The translations under genes were made by a program, and so were the position numbers. Positions 26,643 through 36,267 of a DNA stretch of 64,000 nucleotides are shown one piece after another (within the stretch, counting starts at the first letter, position 1; each line of letters opens with the position of its first letter). Source of the DNA: Pleurocapsaceae cyanobacterium CSU_1_1. GTDB taxonomy: Bacteria > Cyanobacteriota > Cyanobacteriia > Cyanobacteriales > Xenococcaceae. The notes below the pieces were generated by a model. That model saw nothing but the letters and a program-made list of their open reading frames with translations. It ran no database searches and had not been told where the DNA came from. The stretch spans positions 1 to 64,000 of the forward strand of contig JAAUOU010000001.1 in NCBI GenBank assembly GCA_012034765.1, given 5' to 3'.

Positions 26643-27245
26643 CTAGCTTTTTTGTGCCAATTTTTCAAAACAATACTGTTTTGTTTCAGTACAGATAAAA
26701 TTTAACTTTATATCCCAAGGATCTTTTGCTAGTTGAACTCCGTAAGCGAAGTCAAATATTATGCCGATAGTGGGAACATTCAAATTATGATCGGCTTTGT
26801 CAGTCCGAAGGACATCGCGACTCAATAAACGATCATAAAAACCACCGCCATAACCCAGGCGATAACCTTGAGCATCACAGGCTACGGTGGGAACTAGAAT
26901 TAAGTCGGCTGTGGCTGGATCGACTATGGTTGAATTCTCAAGGGGTTCTTGAATACCGTATTTTCCTATCTTTAATTCTGTTCCAGGTTGCCAGGAGTGC
27001 CAGACTAAAGACTTGCCAACGCAACGAGGAAAAGCCCAGTTTTTATTTAAATTAAACAATGGAGCAAGATCTGGCTCTTGACGAAAGCTAAAGTATGCCA
27101 AAATCGTCTGCGCTTCTTGAAATAGGGTAATCGATTTAAGGCGATCGCAAATTTGGTTACTCTTTACTTGCCATTGCGCGAGGGAGATTAACTGTCTTTG
27201 TTGCAAAATTTCTCGGCGCAAAGCGGATTTATCTAACTGTGGCAT
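26643..27245 (-). CDS. 5-formyltetrahydrofolate cyclo-ligase
   Basis: This cytoplasmic enzyme of one-carbon metabolism converts 5-formyl-THF to 5,10-methenyl-THF with ATP. The 200-residue product has the family's N-terminal KSALRREILQQRQLIS, the folate-site region TILAYFSFRQEPDLAPL, and the signature RLGYGGGFYDRLLSR (phosphate-binding glycine cluster) near residues 128-142. The length is typical. It sits 14 bases downstream of an acetyltransferase gene on the same strand, so the two probably form an operon. It is convergent with the GT2 gene. Confidence 0.9.
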   Translation of the reverse strand: MPQLDKSALRREILQQRQLISLAQWQVKSNQICDRLKSITLFQEAQTILAYFSFRQEPDLAPLFNLNKNWAFPRCVGKSLVWHSWQPGTELKIGKYGIQEPLENSTIVDPATADLILVPTVACDAQGYRLGYGGGFYDRLLSRDVLRTDKADHNLNVPTIGIIFDFAYGVQLAKDPWDIKLNFICTETKQYCFEKLAQKS

Positions 27246-27259
27246 AACTCAAGGCTGTT

Positions 27260-27703
27260 TTATAGCTGCTTGCTCATCTTGATCATTTTTACATGAGGAA
27301 TACCCGCTTCATTAAATTGTTCGCCAACTATTTCAAACCCCAATTGCTGATATAGCTGGGCAACATATTCTTGAGCATGAACTACGACTAAAAATTTCCC
27401 CCGTTGAGTAATAGCTGATAAAGCTGATCGCATTAACTGTTTTCCAATACCCTGCTTTCGATAATCAGGTAATACCGCTAACCGCTCTATTTTGACTGTA
27501 TCGCCATCAATTTCTCTAATTCTGGCTGTACCTACCGCTTTACGGTTAATGTAAGCCAAAAAGTGGGTTGCGCTAGCATCTAAACCGTCAAATTCTAACT
27601 CGGCTGATACCCCCTGTTCTTCTTGAAATACCTTAGTTCTAATCTGATTAATCGCAACTAGGTGATCTTGATATTGAACAGTTTCTATGGTTGGTAAATT
27701 CAT
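27260..27703 (-). CDS. GNAT-family N-acetyltransferase
   Basis: The 147-residue product is a compact acetyltransferase related to the ElaA/YjcF-type group. Motif A reads RLAVLPDYRKQGIGKQLM (R/Q-x-x-G-x-G/A, residues 72-89). The ending VAQLYQQLGFEIVGEQFNEAGIPHVKM is typical of that subgroup, whose N-terminus also begins with IRTKVFQEEQGVS as here. The acceptor is unknown. It is the first gene of a likely two-gene unit with the folate cyclo-ligase (14-base gap). Confidence 0.87.
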   Translation of the reverse strand: MNLPTIETVQYQDHLVAINQIRTKVFQEEQGVSAELEFDGLDASATHFLAYINRKAVGTARIREIDGDTVKIERLAVLPDYRKQGIGKQLMRSALSAITQRGKFLVVVHAQEYVAQLYQQLGFEIVGEQFNEAGIPHVKMIKMSKQL

Positions 27704-27769
27704 TTTGATAAAAAAATATAGACTTAAACCGTAAGTATTTTAAAACTGGTGAGCGATCGCATAATTAGC

Positions 27770-28348
27770 TTAAGTACAAACGCTGAAAACTTCACTGGCA
27801 GTAAGTTGCAGTTGAGTCAACAGTTGAGACTTAATTAAATCATCATCTTGATAAACATTTTCTTGATAAAGTCCGTTATCTAATAACAGTACTGTTATTT
27901 TGCTTTCTTGAGGATCGACAATCCAATACTCAGCTATTCCCCTTGCTGCATACTCCGATCGCTTATAACGATAATCTCTGTCTCGATTGACTTTTCCAGG
28001 AGACACTACCTCTACAACTAAAGCAGGGGGTAACATATCGATGTCGATCGTACTGCGTTGATTGCTGTAAAGATCGTTCGCTAAATTTTCTGTAAGCACC
28101 ATTAAATCTGGCAAACGAACAGTTGCTCTACTGCCACTGACTACAATCTCAGTATCTTTACAGCGAAGCAGACGAGGAGAAATAAACTGAGCAAAGATTA
28201 GCAGTAACTTAATGGCAATTTCGGCATTTTGCGGACTTTCAGGCGGCATCTCGATTAAATTTCCTGACACCAACTCATAATGTTTTTCAGTAGTGTTTGA
28301 CCATGCCAAATATGCTTTTAGAGTTAGTAGTTTGGTAGCAGCAGTCAT
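27770..28348 (-). CDS. Uma2 family (DUF820) PD-(D/E)XK nuclease-like protein
   Basis: The 192-residue product belongs to a family hugely expanded in cyanobacteria, with a restriction-endonuclease-like fold and largely unknown function. Recognisable elements are YELVSGNLIEMPPES near the N-terminus, VRLPDLMVL (catalytic Asp), PALVVEVVSPG (the E-V-V-S-P-G motif), and RYKRSEYAARGIAEYWIVDP (the conserved lysine helix and strand). Key residues are intact. It is followed by a HIP1-containing spacer and does not look part of an operon. Nuclease activity is inferred from the fold only. Confidence 0.88.
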   Translation of the reverse strand: MTAATKLLTLKAYLAWSNTTEKHYELVSGNLIEMPPESPQNAEIAIKLLLIFAQFISPRLLRCKDTEIVVSGSRATVRLPDLMVLTENLANDLYSNQRSTIDIDMLPPALVVEVVSPGKVNRDRDYRYKRSEYAARGIAEYWIVDPQESKITVLLLDNGLYQENVYQDDDLIKSQLLTQLQLTASEVFSVCT

Positions 28349-28633
28349 CTGGGGAAAGGTTAATTTAGCTTAAATTTTAGCAAGTTTATAACTCATCTGG
28401 ATAACCATAACTTGAGGGTTGGGGTATCCTACCTAACTAGGTGGTTAGCTTGTCGTTACAATTAACTTAAATCAGTTATATAGAGCAAATTAAAGTAGTC
28501 TGTCTATAGATTAAGTGCAGGTTTGATACCTAATTATCTTTAGCTATGGCTTAAATCAATATATTTTTAATTAATTTAGTCAGATTACTAAATATCAGAT
28601 TTTATTCCTTAAGTTAAGAGAGAAGTGACTCAA

Positions 28634-31252
28634 ATGCAACCAAACAACCCCCAAAAGTTTACTGAAAAAGCCTGGCAAGCGATCGCCAATGTCCAAGATA
28701 TCGCCAAACAAAATCAGCATCAGCAGGTGGAAACTGAACACCTGTTTAAGTCTTTAATTACCGAAGAAGGATTAGCTAGCAGTATTTTTAACAAGGCTGA
28801 CGTAAGTGTTCAATCTCTGCGCCAGAGAGTCGATCAGTTTATCAATCAACAACCCAAAGTCAGTAACTCGAATAATAGTGTGTTTTTGGGACGCAGTTTA
28901 GATACTCTGTTAGATAGTGCGGAGAAATATCGCACCGAGTTTGGTGACGACTATATTTCTATTGAGCATCTTGTCTTAGGTTTTACTCAAGACGATCGCT
29001 TTGGACGCAAACTACTACAAGACTTTGGCTTAACTGAAAACAAATTAAAGGAAATTATTAAACAGGTGCGCGGAAAGCAAACAGTAACCGATCAAAATCC
29101 CGAAGGAAAGTATCAGGCTTTAGAGAAGTATGGACGAGAGTTAACTCAATTAGCGCGGGAAGGTAAGTTAGACCCCGTAATTGGTCGAGATGAAGAGATT
29201 CGCCGTACTATTCAAATCTTGTCCCGTCGGACAAAAAACAACCCTGTTTTAATTGGTGAACCAGGGGTGGGTAAAACAGCGATCGTCGAAGGATTAGCTC
29301 AACGGATTATTAACCGTGATGTGCCTGAATCTTTGCGCGATCGCCAAGTGGTAGCCTTAGATATGGGTGCGTTGATTGCTGGGGCAAAATTGCGGGGTGA
29401 GTTTGAAGAACGTCTAAAGGCTGTGCTTAAGGAAGTAACTGAGTCGGCAGGTAATATTATCCTGTTTGTGGATGAGATTCATACCGTTGTCGGTGCAGGT
29501 GCAGCACAGGGTTCGATGGATGCAGGCAACTTACTTAAGCCGATGCTAGCTAGGGGTGAATTACGCTGCATTGGGGCGACTACCCTAGATGAATACCGTA
29601 AGTATATTGAAAAAGATGCAGCTTTAGAACGACGTTTTCAGTCAGTATTGGTTGGTGAACCTAACGTTGTCGATACAATTTCCATCTTACGCGGACTTAA
29701 AGAACGTTACGAAGGACACCACGGGGTATCTATTACCGATACCGCCTTAGTCGCGGCTGCGACATTATCTAACCGCTATATCAGCGATCGCTTTTTACCC
29801 GATAAGGCGATCGACTTAGTAGATGAAGCAGCAGCCAAACTCAAGATGGAGATTACTTCTAAACCTGAAGAGTTAGATGAAGTCGATCGCAAAATTCTTC
29901 AGCTAGAAATGGAAAGATTATCCATTGCCAAAGATGACGATTCTATTTCTCGTGAAAGACTCGAAAAGCTAGAAAAAGAACTGGCGGACTTAAAAGAAGA
30001 GCAATCAGAAATAAATGCTCAATGGCAGTCGGAAAAAGAAGTAATTGACCAAATTCGTAGTTATAAAGAAGAAATAAACGCAGTAAACCTGGAAATTGAG
30101 CAAGCAGAACGAGATTATGACCTCAATCGTGCAGCCGAACTCCGCTATGGCAAACTAACCAAGCTACAGCAGGATATAGTAGAAATTGAGCAAAAATTAG
30201 CGGAAAGACAAACTACAGGCAATTCTCTGTTACGAGAAGAAGTCTTAGAGTCAGATATTGCGGAAATTATCGCTAAATGGACAGGAATTCCGCTTAAAAA
30301 ACTAATTGAATCAGAGAAATCAAAGCTACTAAACTTAGAAGCTGAACTGCACGAACGAGTGATCGGACAAGAAGAAGCTGTGACTGCGGTAGCCGATTCT
30401 ATTCAGCGATCGCGCGCTGGACTTGCCGATCCCAACCGTCCCACCGCTAGCTTTATTTTTCTCGGACCAACAGGAGTAGGTAAAACTGAACTAGCTAAAG
30501 CCTTGGCGCAAGCTTTGTTTGATACCGAACAAGCCATGATTCGGATCGACATGTCAGAGTATATGGAAAAACATGCCGTATCTCGTTTGGTTGGTGCGCC
30601 TCCAGGATATGTCGGTTATGACGAAGGTGGACAGTTAACCGAAGCCATACGCCGTCGTCCCTATTCGGTAATTCTGTTTGATGAGATTGAAAAAGCGCAT
30701 CCCGATGTCTTTAACTTGATGCTGCAAGTCTTAGATGACGGCAGACTTACCGATTCCCAAGGTCGTACCGTAGACTTCACCAATACTATTATTATCATGA
30801 CCAGTAATATTGGTTCTCAATACATCCTTGATGTATCGGGAGATGATACTCTTTACGAAGAAATGCGATCGCGAGTCATGGCAGCAATGCGGGATAGTTT
30901 CCGTCCTGAATTCCTCAATCGAATTGACGAGATTATTATCTTCCATGCTCTAGTTAAAGACCAACTGCGTCATATTGTTCAGATTCAGGTCAAGGGCTTA
31001 GAACAGCGTCTTGATGACCAAAAACTGGCGCTGAAAATTGCCGATGTTGGATTAGATTATCTTGCCGATTTAGGTTACGACCCTGTATACGGCGCAAGAC
31101 CACTCAAGCGTGCAATTTCTCGATATTTAGAAACTGCGATCGCCAAATCAATCTTGCGCGGGGAATATCAACCAGGAGACACCATCTTTGTTGATGTTGA
31201 AGACGAAAGATTAGTCTTTAAAAAATTATCAGCAGAAATATTGGCTAAATAG
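28634..31252 (+). CDS. clpB: ATP-dependent disaggregase ClpB
   Basis: This hexameric AAA+ chaperone dissolves protein aggregates with DnaK. From ATG 28634 ([17 protein letters not shown], the usual family start; a GTG three codons earlier is possible) it has 872 residues. Domains in order are the Clp N-domain (to about 150), AAA-1 with Walker [14 protein letters not shown] near 205, the coiled-coil M domain (about 400-525), AAA-2 with [14 protein letters not shown] near 605, and the C-terminal Clp D2-small domain. No IGF/IGL ClpP-docking loop is seen, which fits a disaggregase. No CIRCE heat-shock operator was recognised upstream. Confidence 0.95.
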   Translation: MQPNNPQKFTEKAWQAIANVQDIAKQNQHQQVETEHLFKSLITEEGLASSIFNKADVSVQSLRQRVDQFINQQPKVSNSNNSVFLGRSLDTLLDSAEKYRTEFGDDYISIEHLVLGFTQDDRFGRKLLQDFGLTENKLKEIIKQVRGKQTVTDQNPEGKYQALEKYGRELTQLAREGKLDPVIGRDEEIRRTIQILSRRTKNNPVLIGEPGVGKTAIVEGLAQRIINRDVPESLRDRQVVALDMGALIAGAKLRGEFEERLKAVLKEVTESAGNIILFVDEIHTVVGAGAAQGSMDAGNLLKPMLARGELRCIGATTLDEYRKYIEKDAALERRFQSVLVGEPNVVDTISILRGLKERYEGHHGVSITDTALVAAATLSNRYISDRFLPDKAIDLVDEAAAKLKMEITSKPEELDEVDRKILQLEMERLSIAKDDDSISRERLEKLEKELADLKEEQSEINAQWQSEKEVIDQIRSYKEEINAVNLEIEQAERDYDLNRAAELRYGKLTKLQQDIVEIEQKLAERQTTGNSLLREEVLESDIAEIIAKWTGIPLKKLIESEKSKLLNLEAELHERVIGQEEAVTAVADSIQRSRAGLADPNRPTASFIFLGPTGVGKTELAKALAQALFDTEQAMIRIDMSEYMEKHAVSRLVGAPPGYVGYDEGGQLTEAIRRRPYSVILFDEIEKAHPDVFNLMLQVLDDGRLTDSQGRTVDFTNTIIIMTSNIGSQYILDVSGDDTLYEEMRSRVMAAMRDSFRPEFLNRIDEIIIFHALVKDQLRHIVQIQVKGLEQRLDDQKLALKIADVGLDYLADLGYDPVYGARPLKRAISRYLETAIAKSILRGEYQPGDTIFVDVEDERLVFKKLSAEILAK

Positions 31253-31278
31253 TAAGTAAGAACACAATAATTAATTGA

Positions 31279-31305
31279 GGTGGGTTTTCTAACGACCCGC
31301 CTTTT
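31279..31305 (+). terminator. intrinsic terminator of clpB
   Basis: GGTGGGT (31279-31285) pairs with ACCCGCC (31295-31301), with one G-U wobble and a nine-base loop, followed by a short TTTT. It lies just after the clpB stop and touches the 3' end of convergent wecB. Confidence 0.65.
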
Positions 31306-32425
31306 AGGTATTCTCTGTTCTTTGCAAATAATCTTGAGCAATCTTGACAATCCTCATGGATGCTTGTCCATCACCAAAAGGATTAATCGCCGTTGCCATC
31401 TCATTATAAACATGGTCGTTTTCCAGCAATTGGGCGGTGGCATCAACAATACTTTGAGGATTAGTACCAATTAATTTAGCTGTCCCTGCTTCAACTGCTT
31501 CTGGTCTTTCTGTCGTTTCTCTCAAGACCAAAACAGGTTTACCTAAACTGGGAGCTTCTTCCTGTAATCCGCCCGAATCGGTTAACAACAAATGACAGCG
31601 AGCGATCGCGCCGACTAGCTCGCTATAGTCTAATGGTTCGGTTAAAAATACTCTGGGGCGATCTCCTAATGCTGCCTTAATTGGCTCACGGACAGTAGGA
31701 TTACGATGCAGTGGCAGCAGTAAAGCCGTATCGGGAAAACGATCTAAAATCGTCTTAAATCCCTGCAAAATATCTGCCAGAGGTTTACCCCAGTTTTCGC
31801 GACGATGAACCGTCGCCAACAACACTCGATATTTTGACCAATCTAAATTGGGCACCTCACATTGGGGCTTATTTTTCGCTACGGTCAATAAAGTATCAAT
31901 CACCGTATTCCCTGTATGATGAATTTCCCCCGTCACTCCAGACTTTTGCAGATTTTTAACGGCTAGTTCAGTCGGGGCAAAATGTAGTTGGGCAATTTGT
32001 GAAATTAAGCGACGGTTGGCTTCTTCAGGATAAGGATTATAAAGATTATCAGTACGTAAGCCTGCTTCAACATGAGCGATCGCAATTTGATGATAAAAAG
32101 CAGCCAAAGCAGCAGCAAAGGCAGTTGTGGTATCGCCCTGAACAAAAATTAACTGGGGTCTAATCTGCGTAAAAATTTCTGCCAAACCCTGTAAACTATC
32201 ACAGGTGATGCTGCTTAAAGTTTGCTGGGGCTTCATAATCCCCAAATCAAAATCTGCTTTGAGGTTAAATAGCTCCATAACCCGATCTACCATTTCTCGG
32301 TGTTGCCCCGTCAGAATTAGATGAGTCTTAATTTGAGCCAGATTAAGCTGTTCGATCACTGGAGCGAGCTTAATTGCCTCGGGGCGAGTCCCCAAAATTA
32401 CCCCGACAGAAATTGGTTTAGTCAT
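31304..32425 (-). CDS. wecB: UDP-N-acetylglucosamine 2-epimerase (non-hydrolysing)
   Basis: The enzyme interconverts UDP-GlcNAc and UDP-ManNAc for surface polysaccharide synthesis. The 373-residue product has the GT-B-like two-domain fold with ILGTRPEAIKLAPVI at the start, LTGQHREMVD, HVEAGLRTDNLYNPYPEEANR (catalytic-site region; His and Glu near 121-123), and LLTDSGGLQEEAPSLGKPVLVLRETTERPEA near the C-terminus. All family motifs are intact and the length is standard. It stands alone, with a hypothetical membrane protein upstream and clpB convergent downstream. Confidence 0.93.
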   Translation of the reverse strand: MTKPISVGVILGTRPEAIKLAPVIEQLNLAQIKTHLILTGQHREMVDRVMELFNLKADFDLGIMKPQQTLSSITCDSLQGLAEIFTQIRPQLIFVQGDTTTAFAAALAAFYHQIAIAHVEAGLRTDNLYNPYPEEANRRLISQIAQLHFAPTELAVKNLQKSGVTGEIHHTGNTVIDTLLTVAKNKPQCEVPNLDWSKYRVLLATVHRRENWGKPLADILQGFKTILDRFPDTALLLPLHRNPTVREPIKAALGDRPRVFLTEPLDYSELVGAIARCHLLLTDSGGLQEEAPSLGKPVLVLRETTERPEAVEAGTAKLIGTNPQSIVDATAQLLENDHVYNEMATAINPFGDGQASMRIVKIAQDYLQRTENT

Positions 32426-32469
32426 AATCCCTCAACGCAACAACAGAACTAATCATGCTTATTGACAGT

Positions 32470-32497
32470 AAAAAACCCAGTATACTCTGGGCTTTTT
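32470..32497 (-). terminator. intrinsic terminator
   Basis: CCCAG (32476-32480) and CTGGG (32487-32491) form a stem with a six-base TATACT loop. An A-run on one side and TTTTT on the other let it work in either direction. It lies downstream of the minus-strand membrane protein at 32605-32973. Confidence 0.6.
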
Positions 32498-32604
32498 AAG
32501 TTCGGATGAGGGAGTTGCCAATTATTGAGGGTATTAATCGTTAGGGGATTCGATTTTACACTCTTAAGTAATAGTAAGTAATTAAACGTCTGAGGTGAAT
32601 TACC

Positions 32605-32973
32605 TTATTGATTAATAATGTCAAATTGGCAGGTTAATGGACACGAAGCGTATACAGGGGTATTTATTAAATCTTTATGACCGTGCAGCCAGTTTAGCCA
32701 GCTTACCTCTTCAGGATTAACTCCTCTCAATGCTAAAGCCGCAGCCCCAATCACGACAATCGCCACGTTGAGACTCAGAATACTTCCTGTCACGAGTAAA
32801 ACTGCGCTAGCAGGTAGAACTGTTTGCAAAATAATCGTCGCCAAAAGACCAACTGTAACTAATAAAGCTCCCACGGGAAAACCTACTACTAGAAGACAGA
32901 CTGTCAGTGTAAAACTCCAAATCAAAAAGCTTTTGGTTAAACCAACATAATTATTCTTTCGGGTAGTTTCCAT
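32605..32973 (-). CDS. small membrane protein of unknown function
   Basis: I do not recognise a family for this 122-residue protein. Two or three hydrophobic segments (about residues 14-35, 36-55 and 58-82) are rich in valine, leucine and alanine. A soluble tail follows (NPEEVSWLNWLHGHKDLINTPVYASCPLTCQFDI) with a CPLTC pair that could bind metal or form a disulfide. The N-terminus is basic, suggesting an inside orientation. An intrinsic terminator follows downstream. Codon use looks native. Confidence 0.55.
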   Translation of the reverse strand: METTRKNNYVGLTKSFLIWSFTLTVCLLVVGFPVGALLVTVGLLATIILQTVLPASAVLLVTGSILSLNVAIVVIGAAALALRGVNPEEVSWLNWLHGHKDLINTPVYASCPLTCQFDIINQ

Positions 32974-33592
32974 AAACTTAAAAATCCTTAAACATAAACA
33001 ACAACGAAGCCAAAATCAGACTTTATTTCTTTTGAATAAACTAAGTATAAGAAAGTTCAATCAGAAAAATACATTTTGAAAATATATTTTTACATTTAGC
33101 AATACATAAACTTAATCATTAATCATCACTCTTTATTTTTAATTTCCTAAATTCCTATCGATCCCCATACCTTTGAGGCAAATTTCAACTCTTTTGGTAA
33201 AAATGATTGTTTTTACCATAATACTTTTGTTCTTATTCGATTTATATTTCGAGAAGAGTCTTTTGAAAAAATAAGTATAAATACTTAGTATTAAAATAAC
33301 CAAAATTTAGCTTCAAGATTCAAATAAATTAATCAACCAAGAATGAAATAACTACATTTTGTAAGGCAATAGTAATGCAATATTATGAACTATTAAATAA
33401 TGGCAATTATCATCATTCAAGTATCATTTTTTACTTTTTTCATAGTTGTAACAGCTTAATTGACTTAGTACAAAACTTAATAAATCTAACAAGAGTAATT
33501 AAAACAACTAACTCAAGGTTGAGATTGTTAGAAACCGAGGAGGCTTGGGCATACTAAATTAAATAAAAACAAGAGAATTACACACAATAAAA
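32974..33592. other. long AT-rich intergenic region upstream of pilT
   Basis: About 620 very AT-rich bases. A 60-codon open frame at 33375-33557 looks like chance: it has no ribosome-binding site and its composition resembles translated AT-rich spacer. I see no repeat or terminator. It probably contains the pilT promoter and a long leader. Confidence 0.4.
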
Positions 33593-34815
33593 ATGAATCA
33601 AAAAGTAGATAAATCATCTCGACCACTGCCACCACCGCCACCATCAACAATTGGTAGAACTAGCAATTCATTGCCTGAAACACCAGTCAAGGCTGAAAAT
33701 GATGCTGTTAAATCGCCAGTCTCAGTACCAGGAAACAAGCCACAAAGGTCTTCTGGTCAACCTACTTTGGCATATATCATCAAACAAGCATACGACAAAG
33801 GATACTCAGATGTTCACGTGGAGTGGGAGAAGTGCCGCGAATGCGCGATCGCGGGGAGATGGCGTTAACAGAATATCCCCAAACCGATCGCAATACTTTT
33901 ATGAGTTGGCTACACGAGATTTTGAGCGATCGCGAAGTAGAACAATTCAAACGAGAGCTAGAATTTGATGGGGCAACTCAGTATGAGTTTGCCAGGGTGA
34001 GGATTAACGTTTTTGACACTTTGCGAGGGCCTGCATTAGTGATGCGTTTGATTCCCTTGAAAATTTTGACGATGGAACAATTGGGTTTACCCCCAGTGTT
34101 TAAAGATATTTCTGATCAGCACAAGGGTCTAATTCTAGTCACTGGGCCGACTGGTTCAGGTAAATCGACAACCATGGCTGCAATGGTGGACTATATTAAC
34201 AGCGAACATGCCAAGCACATTATTACCATCGAAGATCCGATTGAATTTGTACATCGTAGTAAACGCTGTTTAATTAAACAACGAGAAGTCGGCATCAATA
34301 CCCACAAGTTCGATCATGCCCTTAAAGCAGCATTGCGGGAAGACCCTGATATTATCTTAATTGGGGAGATGCGCGATCGCGAAACGGTCAATACGGCGCT
34401 CAAGGCAGCTCAAACAGGTCACTTAGTTATGGGAACATTGCACACCAACAGTGCGGTTAAAACTATCGAAAGGATTTTAACCCTCTATACTGCTGAAGAA
34501 CAGGACGCAATGCGCGTGGCAATTTCTGAATCCCTAGTGGCTGTGATTTCCCAGGGATTATGCCGTACCACTGATGGCAAGCGAGCTGCGTATCATGACA
34601 TCATGGTCAATACAGAAACCGTCAAAGAATATATCAAACAGGGTAAATATGATGAGATTCACAACCTTATGTTGGATGGAGAATATGACGGTATGATTAC
34701 TACCAATCAAGCTCTTTTTAGTCTTTATGAAGAAGGTAGAATTAGTGAAGATGTAGCTATGGAAATGTCTCCGACAGCCAATGAAATGGCAATGATGCTC
34801 AGAGGAAGAATTTAA
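33593..34815 (+). CDS. pilT: type IV pilus retraction ATPase PilT (one missing base)
   Basis: This hexameric motor depolymerises type IV pili for twitching motility and phototaxis. One G is missing at GG 33820-33821. Restoring it reads SDVHVGVGEVPRMRDRGEM and gives about 407 residues. Features in order are a proline-rich N-terminal extension (six prolines in a row with neighbours), the PAS-like N-domain, Walker A GPTGSGKSTTM, an Asp box (IITIEDPIEFVH), Walker B DPDIILIGEMRD, and the His box GTLHTNSA. It belongs to the PilT rather than the PilB group, because it lacks the four-cysteine zinc motif. No pilB or pilC lies next to it here. Confidence 0.92.
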
Positions 34816-34952
34816 ATGCAGCAATACTTATCATCTTATGTTAGTTATGTATCTATACTCATCATACAGAAATAGATATACTTTAAAAGTCTGATTGCTA
34901 GTTATTGAGCAGTTATTAGGCAGTATAGTTTGAGATCATAATTAAACAATAA

Positions 34953-35711
34953 ATGATAAATGTTCTACCTCAAGTATTTAAGGGTATAGCCTTGTTTACA
35001 CCAGGGGGAGATCTGATTTATGGCATTGATCCGAGTAAAAAAAACCAATGGCATGCTCATTTATGCCATGGTTTACAAAAGATCCTTAATTTAGCTGAGT
35101 CTCCCCATTTTTTAGTACCTCAATATACAGCGACAGTAGAACGTTGGTTAGACCCCTCAACTCATCAGCTCAAAACTATTGCCGAAATCTATCCTGCGGT
35201 ACAACAATACATCCCTTTGTTGCAAGTATTATTTGAACTCGATCCAAAAACTGAATGGCAAATTGCTCCTTGGCAAGAAAACTACTGTCATCGAGCGGTT
35301 ATTGAGACTTATAAACCCCATTTTCCCCAGCTTTGGCAGCGACAAGATTTAGTTGTTCGTCTCGATCCTCAACAGTCAGCTAAATTGACTGATGAAGACT
35401 CTAAGACATTTGAGCATCAAATCAAACTAGCTAATTCACCCCAAATCGAAGGATATAATCTGCGGTTATTTATTTCTAGCGCTCACGATCGCGCCGAAAA
35501 AACCTTGAGTAATCTGCATCAGTTATTAGAAGAGAGATTGACTAATCCCTACAGCTTGAAAGTTATTGATGTTGCTAAAAATCCCGAACAGGCAGTAATA
35601 CACCAAGTTTTAACTACCCCTACTCTAATTCGAGTTTCTCCTGAACCTATTAAACGTATTGTGGGACAGCTTGACGATATCTCTAGAGTCTTAAAAATTA
35701 TTTCTAGTTAA
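34953..35711 (+). CDS. KaiB-like domain protein
   Basis: The 252-residue product has a C-terminal KaiB/SasA-type thioredoxin-like domain (about residues 168-250): YNLRLFISSAHDRAEKTL, PYSLKVIDVAKNPEQA and TTPTLIRVSPEPIKRIVGQL follow the KaiB core closely. The first 160 residues are an unrelated domain that I do not recognise, with several conserved-looking tryptophans and no membrane segment. No histidine kinase part is present, so it is not SasA. It lies 137 bases after pilT on the same strand. KaiB-like domains mediate clock-protein contacts, but a clock role here is unproven. A link to pilus control is inference from adjacency. Confidence 0.8.
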   Translation: MINVLPQVFKGIALFTPGGDLIYGIDPSKKNQWHAHLCHGLQKILNLAESPHFLVPQYTATVERWLDPSTHQLKTIAEIYPAVQQYIPLLQVLFELDPKTEWQIAPWQENYCHRAVIETYKPHFPQLWQRQDLVVRLDPQQSAKLTDEDSKTFEHQIKLANSPQIEGYNLRLFISSAHDRAEKTLSNLHQLLEERLTNPYSLKVIDVAKNPEQAVIHQVLTTPTLIRVSPEPIKRIVGQLDDISRVLKIISS

Positions 35712-35736
35712 ATTCTCCACCTTGACCTTGATCCCA

Positions 35737-36125
35737 TTAGGCTAAGGTTTCTGGACAGTAACCTAGTCCAATGGTAAATTGTTGACGAAAAGCTTCAATA
35801 TCTTTAGTATCTGGGACACCACAAGCAACTACCGCTACCTGATAACGGCGCATAACTTCTACAGGGGATTGACCAGTTTCTAAACTCCAAAAACCATTTT
35901 TAGGCGCATTTCTGGTTTATAAGCAATACCTAACTCCGACATGAAAGAGCAAAGATTACCGTGTAATTTTGGTTCTAAAGCTTGAGGAAAATGAATTTTG
36001 ACGATCCAGCCATCAATTTGATGAATTACGGTTAAAGAAGCGTCTGCGGTATGCTCCATATTGCGGAGATACTCAATTGTTCTTAAGGTCACGCTGGCAT
36101 TGGGCAGGAAATACAGATAGTCCAT
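35737..36125 (-). CDS. hypothetical protein (one missing base)
   Basis: I do not recognise this family. From ATG 36125 the frame runs into a stop at the GTTTAG junction after about 81 codons. Adding one C at CC (35903-35904, minus-strand GCCC) continues it as MRPKNGFWSLETGQSPVEV to the stop at 35737, giving about 129 residues. The extension contains a coherent helix (PVEVMRRYQVAVVACGV) and codon use like its neighbours, which supports the repair. No membrane segment is seen. It is convergent with the KaiB-like gene and divergent from queA. Confidence 0.55.
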
Positions 36126-36267
36126 AAATTACATTTCTTATAGAAGCGTATTTCTAGTCTGACAATAAATGTGTCGATCCCGCTTGGGGAAAAGCACCCG
36201 ATCTTTTAAATTTGCTATAGGGGATATTACCCAAATGGGATTGTGTAAATTAAACTAATAACTGAGA

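Noticed and set aside
26615-26660. GGCTT-containing repeats between the GT2 gene and the folate cyclo-ligase gene
   Set aside because: They are direct, not inverted, repeats, so no hairpin terminator can be formed.
33375-33557. 60-codon open frame upstream of pilT
   Set aside because: It has no ribosome-binding site, translates AT-rich spacer composition and matches no family. Treated as chance.
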